Shown in pieces: positions 9,762 through 19,366 of a stretch of 64,000 nt of DNA. The notes beneath the pieces are model-generated. The model worked only from the letters and a program-made list of their open reading frames with translations, did not search any database and was not told the DNA's origin. The first letter of the stretch is position 1, and every line of letters starts with the position of its first letter. Both the position numbers and the translations under genes were made by a program. Source of the DNA: an uncultured Lachnospiraceae bacterium (GTDB lineage: Bacteria; Bacillota; Clostridia; Lachnospirales; Lachnospiraceae); contig CAJOMN010000001.1 in the NCBI GenBank assembly GCA_905235745.1, positions 124,001 through 188,000 on the forward strand, given 5' to 3'.

Positions 9762-10946
9762 ATGAGAACATACGATACATTTAACGGCAAGAGAATACTT
9801 ATATGGGGATACGGGCGCGAGGGAAAGTCGACCGAACGGTTTCTTTCCCGGTATTGTGCTCCGGAATCGGTCGGTATATTTGAGGGAAAGCTCGAAGATA
9901 TCAACGAAGAGCAATACGACTATATCGTAAAGAGCCCGGGGATCGTAATGCCTTACGATGACAGGAGATACACTTCCCAGACCCAGATATTCCTGGAAAA
10001 CTTCAGGCAGAACACTGTAGGTATAACCGGTACAAAAGGCAAGAGCACTACAAGCGCACTGTTGCATCATGTACTTGCCGCTTCCGGTCATAAAGCTGTC
10101 CTTCTCGGTAATATCGGGGAACCATGTCTTGACTATTTTGACCGGATCGATGACGATACCGCCATCGTATTTGAAATGTCATGCCACCAGCTGGCTCATG
10201 TAACCGTATCACCGCACACGGCGGTATTCCTCAATCTGTATGAAGAACATCTTGATTACTACCGGACACTTGACGCGTATTGTGCCGCCAAGGCGAATAT
10301 CACAAGATTCCAGACGGAAGACGACCTGCTGTATGTCGGGCAGAACGTTCCGGATATACCGACCAAAGCCCGTGTGACGCGGATAGCCGACAGTGACATA
10401 CCGGATTATGACCTTAAGATCTACGGACAGCACAACAATCGCAATGCACATTTTGTATATATGATAGCGAGGGACGTCTATGGTATTGACGACCGGGCGA
10501 TACGCAATGCTCTTTCCGGTTTTACCGGACTTGCGCACCGGCTGCAGCATATCGGGACCATTGCCGGGGTAGACTATTATGATGATTCGATCTCAACGAT
10601 ACCCAATGCTACCATACAGGCGCTGGAGTCCGTGCCAAACGCCAGGACAGTGCTCATAGGCGGTATGGATCGCGGCATCAGCTATGATGTGCTGATCGAT
10701 TATATTAACGCGCACCGTGAATACAATTATATTTTTTCATATGACTCGGGACGGCGTATCTATGACAGCATAGAGCATACCGGTAACTGCTACCTGTGTG
10801 ATGACCTCGAAGGTGCTGCCGCACTTGCCGCCTCGATCACGAAGGCGGGAGAAGCGGTTCTGCTCTCACCCGCTGCGGCAAGCTACGGATACTTTAAGAA
10901 TTTTGAAGAACGCGGAGATGCTTTCAGACAATACTGCGGTCTGTAA
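9762..10946 (+). CDS. murD: UDP-N-acetylmuramoyl-alanine--D-glutamate ligase (MurD-like)
   Basis: Mur ligase that adds D-glutamate to UDP-MurNAc-L-Ala in the cytoplasmic phase of peptidoglycan synthesis. An N-terminal Rossmann-like domain (WGYGREGKST) is followed by the ATP loop GITGTKGKSTTSALLHH, the EMSCHQL segment (normally ELSSFQL), NLYEEHLDYY, GLAHRLQHIG, DDSISTIPNAT and the C-terminal LLSPAAASYGYFKNFEERGD typical of MurD. At 394 residues it is shorter than most MurD (about 450), and it sits outside a dcw cluster, so it could be a paralogue. The ATG at 9762 begins the recognisable domain; a longer frame from a TTG at 9684 would be translated through the terminator. CapA-like gene follows 11 bases downstream. 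Confidence 0.85.
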   Translation: MRTYDTFNGKRILIWGYGREGKSTERFLSRYCAPESVGIFEGKLEDINEEQYDYIVKSPGIVMPYDDRRYTSQTQIFLENFRQNTVGITGTKGKSTTSALLHHVLAASGHKAVLLGNIGEPCLDYFDRIDDDTAIVFEMSCHQLAHVTVSPHTAVFLNLYEEHLDYYRTLDAYCAAKANITRFQTEDDLLYVGQNVPDIPTKARVTRIADSDIPDYDLKIYGQHNNRNAHFVYMIARDVYGIDDRAIRNALSGFTGLAHRLQHIGTIAGVDYYDDSISTIPNATIQALESVPNARTVLIGGMDRGISYDVLIDYINAHREYNYIFSYDSGRRIYDSIEHTGNCYLCDDLEGAAALAASITKAGEAVLLSPAAASYGYFKNFEERGDAFRQYCGL

Positions 10947-10957
10947 CAGGATAAGAT

Positions 10958-12121
10958 ATGGGACAGGAAACAGTTCTTACTTTTACCGGCGACATCGGTT
11001 TTGACAAATACATGAAGGATAAATGGAATGACGAAACACTCCTGGCAGAGGATGTTGCCGCATTCATTCACGACAGCGATCATGTAATCGTTAATGTCGA
11101 GGGTCCTCTGTACGCTGCCGGAAGGAGCGGCGGCAACACTGGCGCGGAATCTCTTATCCACAGCATGGATCCTCATGTCCGGTACTTTCTTGACAGAATA
11201 AATGCGGACATCTGGAACATATGCAACAATCACATAATGGACAGCGGCCGTGAAGGTATCGCAAGCACGCTTGAGCTTGCCCGAAAAAGCGGTGCCGCAG
11301 TGCTTGGCGCCGGAATGAACATTTCGGAAGCATCGGCTCCCGTTATGATTGATGAGGCGGGCGGGATCGGAATGATCGGTGTCGGATACCAGCGTGCCTG
11401 CAGAAAAGCAGACGATGATAACCCGGGATGCTTTTCATGGAGCGATCTTGAACTGATACGCGGGAGAATAGAGCAGATCAAACGCACCAACAGGTGGTGT
11501 ATCATCGTATCTCATGCCGGGGAAGAGTTTACCGCCCTTCCGTCCCCTTACACGCGCGACAGATATATGCTTTATCTTGAAATGGGCGCTGACATCGTAA
11601 TAGCCCATCATCCCCATGTCGTCAACAATTACGAACTTGTCGGCGACAAGGCGATATTCTATTCTCTCGGGAATTTCATATTTGATACGGATTACCAGCG
11701 CAGCCAGTTCGGAACCGAGTACGGTATCCTTCTGAAGCTTCGCCTTAACGAACACGCATTTTCTTTTGAGCCGATGCCGGTCAGGGTTGACCGCGCTTCG
11801 GAGAAGATCATAAGCTGCGATCCTCCCGGTATATTTACCAATGTTCCGGCGGAGGAATACGAGAAGCTGAAAGGTCTTGCCGCTGCCGTCCTTATCGAGA
11901 ACACCAAACGGCAGCTGCGGTATATGCGTCCGGATGAATATACGGATGCCACAGAGGATGATTACGTCAGGAACTTTTACGAGCCTTTGCGGAGCGGACG
12001 CGTTCCCGGCGAAACGCTAGACATGCAGATAATCTATCCGTTGTCGCTTACCGCAGAAGATGAACTGTGGAAGAAGAGCTCACTTACCGGCGTCGTCGAA
12101 TATATGCAGGCACAGCTTTAA
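10958..12121 (+). CDS. CapA family (PGA_cap) metallophosphoesterase-like protein
   Basis: A 387-residue protein of the CapA/PgsA superfamily, related to calcineurin-type phosphoesterases and linked to poly-gamma-glutamate capsule export. The family's signatures are present: FTGDIGFDKYM (about 9), VNVEGPLY, NICNNHIMDSG, IIVSHAGEEF and IAHHPHVVNNYELV followed by FYSLGNFIFD. No signal peptide or membrane anchor is visible, unlike classical CapA. It forms a two-gene unit with the murD-like ligase, recalling the capB (Mur-ligase-like) and capA pairing, but nothing here proves polyglutamate synthesis. It converges with, and overlaps by 4 bases, the next minus-strand gene. Confidence 0.85.
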   Translation: MGQETVLTFTGDIGFDKYMKDKWNDETLLAEDVAAFIHDSDHVIVNVEGPLYAAGRSGGNTGAESLIHSMDPHVRYFLDRINADIWNICNNHIMDSGREGIASTLELARKSGAAVLGAGMNISEASAPVMIDEAGGIGMIGVGYQRACRKADDDNPGCFSWSDLELIRGRIEQIKRTNRWCIIVSHAGEEFTALPSPYTRDRYMLYLEMGADIVIAHHPHVVNNYELVGDKAIFYSLGNFIFDTDYQRSQFGTEYGILLKLRLNEHAFSFEPMPVRVDRASEKIISCDPPGIFTNVPAEEYEKLKGLAAAVLIENTKRQLRYMRPDEYTDATEDDYVRNFYEPLRSGRVPGETLDMQIIYPLSLTAEDELWKKSSLTGVVEYMQAQL

Positions 12122-13227
12122 TTGACATCTATGATATTGAATTCGGATTTGCAGCCCGTTTTGAATATGACCGCCCAGTCCGAGATACCGTCCGTAACGA
12201 TAAAATCAGTAGCTTCCCTTCTTTCGTACCCGCGAACATTGTCGTTCTCCGACACAAGCGGCTGTACATATTCAAGCGGCCACAGCTGTCCTCCGTGGGT
12301 ATGTCCGGACAGGACCAGATCCACACCGGCTGCGGCTTCGCCGTCGTAATCCGTGGGCTGATGATCGAGAACTATCATATATTTGTCCCTGTCAAGCCCC
12401 TTTACAAGCTCCGATGTGTCAAGTCTTGAATCTCTCCCGTAGCCGGCATCCTTTCGTCCTATGACATAGAACCTGTCATCAACAAGGACGGATTCATCCC
12501 TTAACACAATAACGCCCGCCTTCTCAAGTTCGGCTATAAGCTCGTCACCGGTATAGCCTCTTCGCGAACTTCCGTAATATCCCATATCATGATTTCCAAG
12601 GCAGTAATAAACACCGTATTTCGCCTTGAAGTTCGCAAGAGCCTCGCATGCATCAACCATATCCTCTTTCATCGAATAGTCATCGACGAAGTCGCCCGTG
12701 ATCACCAGAATATCCGGCTCCGTCTCCTGAATCTTCTCAAGACGCTTTGCAAACCCTTTTCCGTCAAATCCCGCTCCTATATGCGAGTCCGCGATCTGCG
12801 CTATACGAATGCTTCCGACCTGCTTATCCGTAGACAATGCATAATCCGTCTCCCACACACCGTGCATAAGTATATATCCTATTACCAGATAGACGAGACA
12901 TAGTCCGATAGATACGAGATCAACGACTCCTGCGCGTACTGCGGCGCCCGATGCTTTACGTATGATATACCCGACAAGGTCGCCTGCAAGCATAAATACC
13001 GCCGCATGCACAAATATAACTATCGTGTTGGTAACGTTAAACGCATAGTACATCACCACCGCAACCATTGCCACGACAAGTATGGCGCAAGTCTCCCGCA
13101 GTGCGGTACTGCCTATCCCCGAGATCAATCCGATTCTTTTTATCTTGCCTGCCATATACAGCACGGCGGCAATACCGGAAAGAATTGCAACAATAAATAT
13201 CCCAAGCCACATATACTTCTCTCTCAT
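12118..13227 (-). CDS. membrane-anchored metallophosphoesterase
   Basis: A 369-residue protein with about four N-terminal hydrophobic helices (residues 5-125) and a calcineurin-like phosphoesterase domain. The metal-binding motifs are in order: IADSHIGAG, ITGDFVDD, LGNHDMGYYG, LDHQPTD and LSGHTHGGQLWP. This architecture matches YkuE-like and related membrane phosphoesterases; the substrate is not known. The ATG at 13227 follows an AAGGAAGG site. A minus-strand promoter (TTGAAA at 13310-13305, TAAAAT at 13288-13283, spacing 16) lies between it and the divergent chemoreceptor gene. Confidence 0.88.
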   Translation of the reverse strand: MREKYMWLGIFIVAILSGIAAVLYMAGKIKRIGLISGIGSTALRETCAILVVAMVAVVMYYAFNVTNTIVIFVHAAVFMLAGDLVGYIIRKASGAAVRAGVVDLVSIGLCLVYLVIGYILMHGVWETDYALSTDKQVGSIRIAQIADSHIGAGFDGKGFAKRLEKIQETEPDILVITGDFVDDYSMKEDMVDACEALANFKAKYGVYYCLGNHDMGYYGSSRRGYTGDELIAELEKAGVIVLRDESVLVDDRFYVIGRKDAGYGRDSRLDTSELVKGLDRDKYMIVLDHQPTDYDGEAAAGVDLVLSGHTHGGQLWPLEYVQPLVSENDNVRGYERREATDFIVTDGISDWAVIFKTGCKSEFNIIDVN

Positions 13228-13282
13228 TATCCTTCCTTGAAAATCTCCATGACATTAGTAAGAAACAAATCTGACTTTTACT

Positions 13283-13310
13283 ATTTTACAAAACTGCAAA
13301 TTTTTTTCAA
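13283..13310 (-). promoter_or_regulatory. promoter of the membrane metallophosphoesterase gene
   Basis: On the minus strand, TTGAAA and TAAAAT are 16 bases apart, which predicts a leader of about 50 bases before the ATG at 13227. Confidence 0.5.
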
Positions 13311-13323
13311 CTGCTTTTACATC

Positions 13324-13353
13324 TTGTAGGTAAAGTCATTTGTCTGATATAAT
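13324..13353 (+). promoter_or_regulatory. extended -10 promoter of the chemoreceptor gene
   Basis: A TGA-TATAAT extended -10 (13345-13353) lies 18 bases after a weak TTGTAG (-35). It does not match a sigma-28 promoter, which would be usual for motility genes. Confidence 0.55.
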
Positions 13354-13390
13354 GTAACATGCTTTATATTTTAAACGGAGGCTATTATCA

Positions 13391-15412
13391 ATGAAATCTC
13401 AAAAAAGAAAATCCCTTAAGAAAGTTCTGTTGACAGAGATTATCGCTTTTGTTGCGATCATCGTACTGATCATCACAGGCATCAATATCAAGATGGAGAC
13501 GGACAAGATATCGGAGCTTACGCAATCCGTACTTTCAAAAGAATCACTCTCCTACGCCAATGAAGTATATAACTGGTGGAGCAATATCGAGCAGAGAGTC
13601 GCCCAGACATCGGATGTTATCGGAAATCTTCCCGAACAATCCTATGACGACACTCTCGCAATGCTCTTAACGCTCACGGAACTCGATCCGGACTCACAGG
13701 ATATCTACATGGCCTACGGGGAAACAGGGAAGTTCCTTGACGGATCAGGCTGGATTCCCGACGATACATTCGTATTTACCGACAGGGCATGGTATACAGG
13801 GGCTGTCGAAGCCGGCGGTGCCATATATACATCAGATCCTTACGTTGATGCGTCTACCGGAAAGACCTGTCTTGCATGCGCTGTTCTGGTCAGGGACCAG
13901 GTAGTACTCAGCAGTGATATCACCTTTGATAAGGTCGAGGACAGAATGGCCAATTTCAAATCCTCTTCACCCGATGCCAAATTCTTTATTATTAACAAAG
14001 ATACCAAAGATATCCTTGTAAGCAGCATCGACGGACTAACCGGAACTACTGTCGATGAAAGTACGGATCCCGTTATGCAGGGACTCGGCCGGGTATTTTC
14101 ATCGCTTAACACTTCCAGCTCGACGGCTGACAATAAAGTATTAACAGTCAGCACATCATCCGGCAGGATGATGTATGCGGCCACCGATATAGAAAGTACA
14201 TCATGGGTGGTTGTAAGTGCGGTTCCTTACTCATTTGTGAGCAGCGCGGTTACAGGCACGATCAGGATTACGATCATTGCCGCCATTTTACTGCTCCTGC
14301 TTCTGGCCATCACGCTTTACATAGTTATCAACAAATACATCAATCCCGTTACCAAGGTTACGGACCGGATCATCGACATCAGCCAGGGTAACTTTGATGT
14401 TACATTAGAGCCCGAAGGAAATAATGAGATCACTACTCTAAGTGAAAAGCTGAACGAGTACATCGCGGGCATGCGTACCATGCTGATGAACATGTCCGAG
14501 ATCTCGGGACAAATGAACTCGAGCGCGGGTGAGTGTTTTGATATCTCAAGCGCACTGTCATCTTCCAATCAGGCGCAGGGTAAGCTGATCGAGAATCTCA
14601 ATTCCACCCTGTCCCTCATGAATGATTCGATAGACAGCATTGCCCGTGGAGCCACTGAGCTTGCCGCAACTTCGGGCGAGCTCAAGGAGAACGCTCTGAA
14701 CGTCAGGGATCTGTGTGACGAGACGATGAATTCGTCGCAGTCGGGAAAAGACCAGATGTCCAACATGACGGAAAGCGTCAATACCCTCAACGACACTATG
14801 CGCGGACTGACCGAGATCATCCGCCAGACGGCAAAATCAATCGAAGAGATCACCGGCATCACGGATACGATCAATTCCATTTCGGAACAGACAAACCTGC
14901 TCTCGCTCAATGCTTCCATTGAAGCAGCAAGAGCCGGCGAAATGGGTAAAGGCTTTGCAGTTGTAGCTTCCGAGGTCGGAGTACTTGCCAATCAGTCTTC
15001 GGAAGCCACCGATACGATCCGCCAGCTTATTTCAGACGTTACCCACAATATTGAAGATATCAACCGTAAGGCAGATATCTGCATGACGGATATGGAGGCT
15101 TGCCTTGAAGGCGTTGAAAATGCCAACCAGTCGTTCAATACTATCTTCGAAGACGTATCCAAAGCTACGGAAGGAATCACCGAGATCGCTTCGGGAATCG
15201 AGAAGATCAATGATTTTGCAACGGACAATGCGGCTACAACAGAAGAACAGGCTTCCAGCATCAATGAGATCCTCGGTCTGAGCGAACAGATCGTGGCGGA
15301 GAGCAGGAAGGTTCTCGAAGAAACCGACAGTATAACCGATATCTCACAGCATCTGAACAAGTTCTCGGATGAGATCAACTCGGATCTGTCACAATACACT
15401 CTCGGAGAATAA
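13391..15412 (+). CDS. methyl-accepting chemotaxis protein
   Basis: Transmembrane chemoreceptor of 673 residues. A first membrane helix (about 13-33) is followed by a Cache-type extracellular sensor (about 40-285; [16 protein letters not shown] and [14 protein letters not shown]), a second helix (about 288-312), HAMP (to about 365) and a long helical signalling domain. The hairpin tip [20 protein letters not shown] lies around residue 500. It would signal through CheA/CheW, but no che or flagellar genes are nearby. The ATG at 13391 follows CGGAGG. The DUF2130 gene starts 2 bases after its stop, so the two are probably co-translated. Confidence 0.95.
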   Translation: MKSQKRKSLKKVLLTEIIAFVAIIVLIITGINIKMETDKISELTQSVLSKESLSYANEVYNWWSNIEQRVAQTSDVIGNLPEQSYDDTLAMLLTLTELDPDSQDIYMAYGETGKFLDGSGWIPDDTFVFTDRAWYTGAVEAGGAIYTSDPYVDASTGKTCLACAVLVRDQVVLSSDITFDKVEDRMANFKSSSPDAKFFIINKDTKDILVSSIDGLTGTTVDESTDPVMQGLGRVFSSLNTSSSTADNKVLTVSTSSGRMMYAATDIESTSWVVVSAVPYSFVSSAVTGTIRITIIAAILLLLLLAITLYIVINKYINPVTKVTDRIIDISQGNFDVTLEPEGNNEITTLSEKLNEYIAGMRTMLMNMSEISGQMNSSAGECFDISSALSSSNQAQGKLIENLNSTLSLMNDSIDSIARGATELAATSGELKENALNVRDLCDETMNSSQSGKDQMSNMTESVNTLNDTMRGLTEIIRQTAKSIEEITGITDTINSISEQTNLLSLNASIEAARAGEMGKGFAVVASEVGVLANQSSEATDTIRQLISDVTHNIEDINRKADICMTDMEACLEGVENANQSFNTIFEDVSKATEGITEIASGIEKINDFATDNAATTEEQASSINEILGLSEQIVAESRKVLEETDSITDISQHLNKFSDEINSDLSQYTLGE

Positions 15413-15414
15413 AA

Positions 15415-16611
15415 ATGGCGGAGCTTAAATGTCCTCACTGCGGGCAGGCATTTACGGTAGATGATGCCGAGCTCGGATCCATAATCTCACAGATAAGAGA
15501 TGCCGAATTTGAAAAAGACCTGAGCTCGCGTCTTGATGAACTGACAGGGCATCTTGAGGAAAAGCATTCCCTCGAGATGTCCTCTCTTGAGAACGAACTG
15601 CGTCTTAAGATCCAAAGTGAGCACGATAAAGAGCTCAAAAAGCTCGGAGATGAACTTCACCGTGCCGAGGAAAAGGTCAATGGTTATGCGGCAAAGCTTG
15701 AGCATATGGAGGACAGGAACAGGATCGCCGTAATGGAAGCGGTGAAGACTGTCGAAGAGGAAAAGCGCGAGCTTGAGCACCGGCTGATGGACGAAAAGAG
15801 CAGGGAAGAACTCCTGCTGAGGCAAAAGGACGAACAGATCGCATACTACAAAGATCTCAAGACAAGGATGTCTACCAAGATGATAGGCGAATCCCTGGAG
15901 CAGCATTGCGAGGAAGAGTTCAACAGGTTTCGCGCCACGGCATTTCGTAACGCTTATTTCGAAAAAGATAATGATGCAAGAACCGGAAGCAAAGGTGATT
16001 ACATCTACCGTGAATGTGATGAGAACGGCGTGGAGATAATCTCCATCATGTTCGAGATGAAGAACGAGATGGATGAGACCGCGACCAAACATAAGAATGA
16101 AGATTTCTTCAAGGAACTCGACAAGGACAGACGGGAGAAGAACTGCGAATATGCTGTTCTTGTATCTCTTCTCGAAAGCGACAGCGAACTGTACAATGCC
16201 GGTATTGTCGATGTTTCGTACAGGTATGACAAAATGTACGTTGTACGGCCGCAGTGCTTCATACCGATCATTACTCTCCTTCGTAACGCCGCAATGAACG
16301 CACTTTCATACAAGCAGGAACTTGAGATCGTGCGCAATCAGGATATCGATATATCCAATTTTGAGGAAAGCCTGTTAAAGTTCAAGAATGATTTTTCCAG
16401 AAATTATGACCTGGCGCATTCGCATTTTGATAAGGCAATAGAGGAGATAGACAAGACTATATCCCATCTCGAGAAAGTCAAGAAAGAGCTGCTTGGCTCC
16501 GACAACCAGCTTCGCATCGCAACATCCAAGGTCGACGATGTCAGCATCAAAAAACTGACAAAGGACAATCCAACAATGAAGGCCAAATTCGAGGAAGCCG
16601 GCAGATCATGA
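15415..16611 (+). CDS. DUF2130 family protein with zinc ribbon and coiled coil
   Basis: A 398-residue cytosolic protein of the DUF2130 family. A CPHCGQ motif sits at the N-terminus (one half of a metal-binding knuckle), then a long charged coiled coil (about 25-150), and the conserved core with KMIGESLEQHCEEEFNRFR, GSKGDYIYRE and FEMKNE, a pattern reminiscent of PD-(D/E)xK nuclease folds. The role is unknown. It converges with the livF gene, overlapping its end by 6 bases. Confidence 0.85.
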   Translation: MAELKCPHCGQAFTVDDAELGSIISQIRDAEFEKDLSSRLDELTGHLEEKHSLEMSSLENELRLKIQSEHDKELKKLGDELHRAEEKVNGYAAKLEHMEDRNRIAVMEAVKTVEEEKRELEHRLMDEKSREELLLRQKDEQIAYYKDLKTRMSTKMIGESLEQHCEEEFNRFRATAFRNAYFEKDNDARTGSKGDYIYRECDENGVEIISIMFEMKNEMDETATKHKNEDFFKELDKDRREKNCEYAVLVSLLESDSELYNAGIVDVSYRYDKMYVVRPQCFIPIITLLRNAAMNALSYKQELEIVRNQDIDISNFEESLLKFKNDFSRNYDLAHSHFDKAIEEIDKTISHLEKVKKELLGSDNQLRIATSKVDDVSIKKLTKDNPTMKAKFEEAGRS

Positions 16612-17322
16612 AGTGCCCAGATATGCCGCGCGAACTTTCTCATCGGACAAAAGCTCTTCTCCGGTACCTTCCATTGCTATCTTTCCGTTTTCTATGACAT
16701 ATGCCCTGTCGGCAACATGAAGCGCCATATTGGCATTCTGCTCGATAAGCAGCACCGTCGTCCCCGCTTCATGTATCTGTTTGATTATCTCAAATATATC
16801 CTGAACAACCTTCGGAGCAAGCCCGAGTGAGGGCTCGTCCATCATAAGGAGTCTGGGGCGCCCCATAAGAGCGCGACCTACCGCCAGCATCTGCTGTTCA
16901 CCGCCGGAAAGCGTACCGCCCTCCTGCCAGTGCCGCTCCTTCAGTCTCGGAAAATATCCGTATACTCTTTCAATATCCTCTTCAAGATCGTCCTTGCGAA
17001 GATATGCACCGATCTTCAGATTCTCGAGAACGGTGAGGTTAGGGAATATGCGTCTTCCCTCCGGAACCATCATGAGACCCTTCGATACGATCACTGTAGG
17101 ATCCTTGCCCGCTATATCCTCGCCTTCGAATATTATCCGCCCCGAAGAAGGCTTGCTAAGGCCGGAAAGCGCACGAAGTATCGAGCTCTTACCTGCGCCG
17201 TTGGCACCGATAAGGGTCACTATCTCACCGGCTCTTACGTCAAAGCTAATGCCGCGCACGGCTTCAATTCCGCCGTAATTGATCTGCAGATCTTCTATTT
17301 TCAGGACTTCTTCGCTCATCAT
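16606..17322 (-). CDS. livF: branched-chain amino acid ABC transporter ATP-binding protein LivF
   Basis: The second ATPase of a Liv/HAAT-type importer, 238 residues. Walker A GANGAGKSS, signature LSGGEQQML, and Walker B LLMMDEPSLGLAP are intact, and the MMVPEGRRIFPNLTV stretch is typical of LivF. It is the last gene in livJ-H-M-G-F order and overlaps livG by 4 bases, consistent with translational coupling. It pairs with LivG on the cytoplasmic face of the LivHM permease. Confidence 0.95.
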   Translation of the reverse strand: MMSEEVLKIEDLQINYGGIEAVRGISFDVRAGEIVTLIGANGAGKSSILRALSGLSKPSSGRIIFEGEDIAGKDPTVIVSKGLMMVPEGRRIFPNLTVLENLKIGAYLRKDDLEEDIERVYGYFPRLKERHWQEGGTLSGGEQQMLAVGRALMGRPRLLMMDEPSLGLAPKVVQDIFEIIKQIHEAGTTVLLIEQNANMALHVADRAYVIENGKIAMEGTGEELLSDEKVRAAYLGTS

Positions 17323-18164
17323 TCTTCCTCTACGGTTCCGAGATATGCATCGATAACTTTCCGGTTGTTCTGCACTTCCCCCGGTAATCCCCGGGCTATC
17401 TCACTTCCGAAATCTATGACATAGATATAATCCGATATGTTCATGACAAGATCCATATGGTGCTCGATGAGGAACACGGTAAGATCGTATTTATCGCGTA
17501 TCTGTCTGACAAAATCAGCCAGCTCCGCAGTCTCCTGCGGATTCATCCCGGCAGCCGGCTCATCAAGAAGAAGGAGACTCGGTCCGGTCGCAAGTGCCCT
17601 TGCGATCTCAAGACGACGCTGCAGTCCGTATGGAAGTGATACCGCAAGCTCGTCCTTATAGGCATCGAGACCCTGTTCCACAAGAAGATCCATCGTCTCG
17701 CTCCTCATCCTCTCCTCCTCGGAAGGATTGGTGCGAAATGTCGCCGAGAATACATTCTGTTTTGCGTGCTGATGCTTGGCAACAAGAACATTATCAAAGA
17801 CAGTCATACTCTTCCACAGACGGATATTCTGGAAAGTTCTTGCTATCCCGAGTCCGGTTATCTGATCCGGTGTGGGCATGAGCACGGGATCGTTTGCGTA
17901 TTTGCCGGCATTTTCACCTTTATATGTCTTGGCCGATTTGCCCGAAGGGTGATTGCGGACAATGGGCTTGCCCATGAACTCGATCACTCCGTTCGTAGGC
18001 CGGTATACTCCTGTAATACAGTTAAATGCAGTAGTCTTGCCGGCGCCGTTCGGTCCTATAAGCGCTATAATCTGGTGTTCGGGAACGTCTATCGAAAGGT
18101 TGTTTACCGATACAACACCGCCGAACTGCATAGTCACATCCGAAAGCCTGAGTGCGTTTGCCAT
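17319..18164 (-). CDS. livG: branched-chain amino acid ABC transporter ATP-binding protein LivG
   Basis: The first ATPase of the importer, 281 residues. Walker A GPNGAGKTT, the signature-equivalent SLPYGLQRRLEIA, and Walker B LLLLDEPAAGMNP are present, with the IARTFQNIRLW segment diagnostic of LivG. An insertion around residues 65-95 (basic, Lys-rich) follows the first strand pair, as in many Firmicutes LivG. It starts 2 bases after livM. Confidence 0.95.
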   Translation of the reverse strand: MANALRLSDVTMQFGGVVSVNNLSIDVPEHQIIALIGPNGAGKTTAFNCITGVYRPTNGVIEFMGKPIVRNHPSGKSAKTYKGENAGKYANDPVLMPTPDQITGLGIARTFQNIRLWKSMTVFDNVLVAKHQHAKQNVFSATFRTNPSEEERMRSETMDLLVEQGLDAYKDELAVSLPYGLQRRLEIARALATGPSLLLLDEPAAGMNPQETAELADFVRQIRDKYDLTVFLIEHHMDLVMNISDYIYVIDFGSEIARGLPGEVQNNRKVIDAYLGTVEEE

Positions 18165-18166
18165 CC

Positions 18167-19363
18167 CTACTGTTTCCTTTCCGCCTTCGGTCTTCTCTTC
18201 TTGAAGAGTGCGCCGATGTTTATCTCACGATTCCCCATGATGCCCTGTGAGAAGAACAGCACGATGACCATGATCACTACCGAAAATACAACCATCCTGA
18301 ACCCGTTGCGAAGAAGCGGAACCTTGAACGAGCCTATATAGTGTTCGCTGTCAAGGAATCTGAGCCACCATTCCGAACAGGCAACGTACAGAAAAGTTGC
18401 GATAACGCTTCCGCTTACCGACCCTATACCGCCGATGACAACGATCAGAAGTATTTCGTAGGTCATGACCGACGTAAATGCTTTTGCCTGGGCATTGGCA
18501 ACATACATTGCAAACAGGGCGCCGCCGACCCCGGCAAAAAAGCTCGATATCACAAACGAAAGCATCTTGTGCTTAAACAGATTCACTCCCATAGCCTCAG
18601 CGGCAACCTCGTCGTCCCTGATCGCCATAAATGCCCTCCCGTATGAAGAGTGGATCAGGAGTACGATCAGGAGAATGCACACCGACGATATGAGAAACGG
18701 AACAAATGTCGAAAGACGCAGTATAGTGTTTCCTGCGCCGTCCGTTATATTAAAGCTTGAAAAAGTCGGGAAACCCTTTATCATGTTTGCACCGTTAGTA
18801 ACCTTACCGAGCTTTTGCCACTGAAAGATCGCCCGGATGATCTCGGCAAATCCCAATGTCGCAATCGCAAGATAATCGCTCTTTAAGCGAAGCACCGGTA
18901 TCCCGATCAAATACGCAAATACACCCGCTACGCATCCCGCAAGAACTATGGCAATCAGACACGCGAGTATCATGCTGACCGCCCCGCCGGCTCCCGATGA
19001 ACCGAAAATTCCCTCAAACATGTCAAGCAGCGAAAAATCAAAAGCGCATCCTCCGAACAGATAATACACCTGCTCCTTCATTGCGGTCGGAACCGTAAGT
19101 ATCGCATACGTATATGCTCCCAAAAGCATGAATCCCGCCTGCCCGAGCGAAAACAGACCCGTAAAGCCATTGAGAAGGTTCATCGTCACCGCAACGAGCG
19201 AATACACTGCCGCTTTTTTGAGAACCGTAAACAAAGGGCTTGTGGGCTCGAGTACCTGCGGAACATTCGGGACAAAGCCGCTTATATTTTCAAGTATTAT
19301 GACAAATATCAGAAGGACGCATATTCCGATAAATGCCGAAAATGATTTTTTCCTGTCTTTCAT
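18167..19363 (-). CDS. livM: branched-chain amino acid ABC transporter permease LivM
   Basis: Permease subunit of 398 residues with about ten hydrophobic helices. The family motifs GFTGLFSLGQAGFMLLGAY and the cytoplasmic coupling segment GRAFMAIRDDEVAAEAMGVN are clear. It would form the membrane channel with LivH. It begins 3 bases after the livH stop. The last 15 residues form a basic cytoplasmic tail. Confidence 0.95.
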   Translation of the reverse strand: MKDRKKSFSAFIGICVLLIFVIILENISGFVPNVPQVLEPTSPLFTVLKKAAVYSLVAVTMNLLNGFTGLFSLGQAGFMLLGAYTYAILTVPTAMKEQVYYLFGGCAFDFSLLDMFEGIFGSSGAGGAVSMILACLIAIVLAGCVAGVFAYLIGIPVLRLKSDYLAIATLGFAEIIRAIFQWQKLGKVTNGANMIKGFPTFSSFNITDGAGNTILRLSTFVPFLISSVCILLIVLLIHSSYGRAFMAIRDDEVAAEAMGVNLFKHKMLSFVISSFFAGVGGALFAMYVANAQAKAFTSVMTYEILLIVVIGGIGSVSGSVIATFLYVACSEWWLRFLDSEHYIGSFKVPLLRNGFRMVVFSVVIMVIVLFFSQGIMGNREINIGALFKKRRPKAERKQ

Positions 19364-19366
19364 GGT

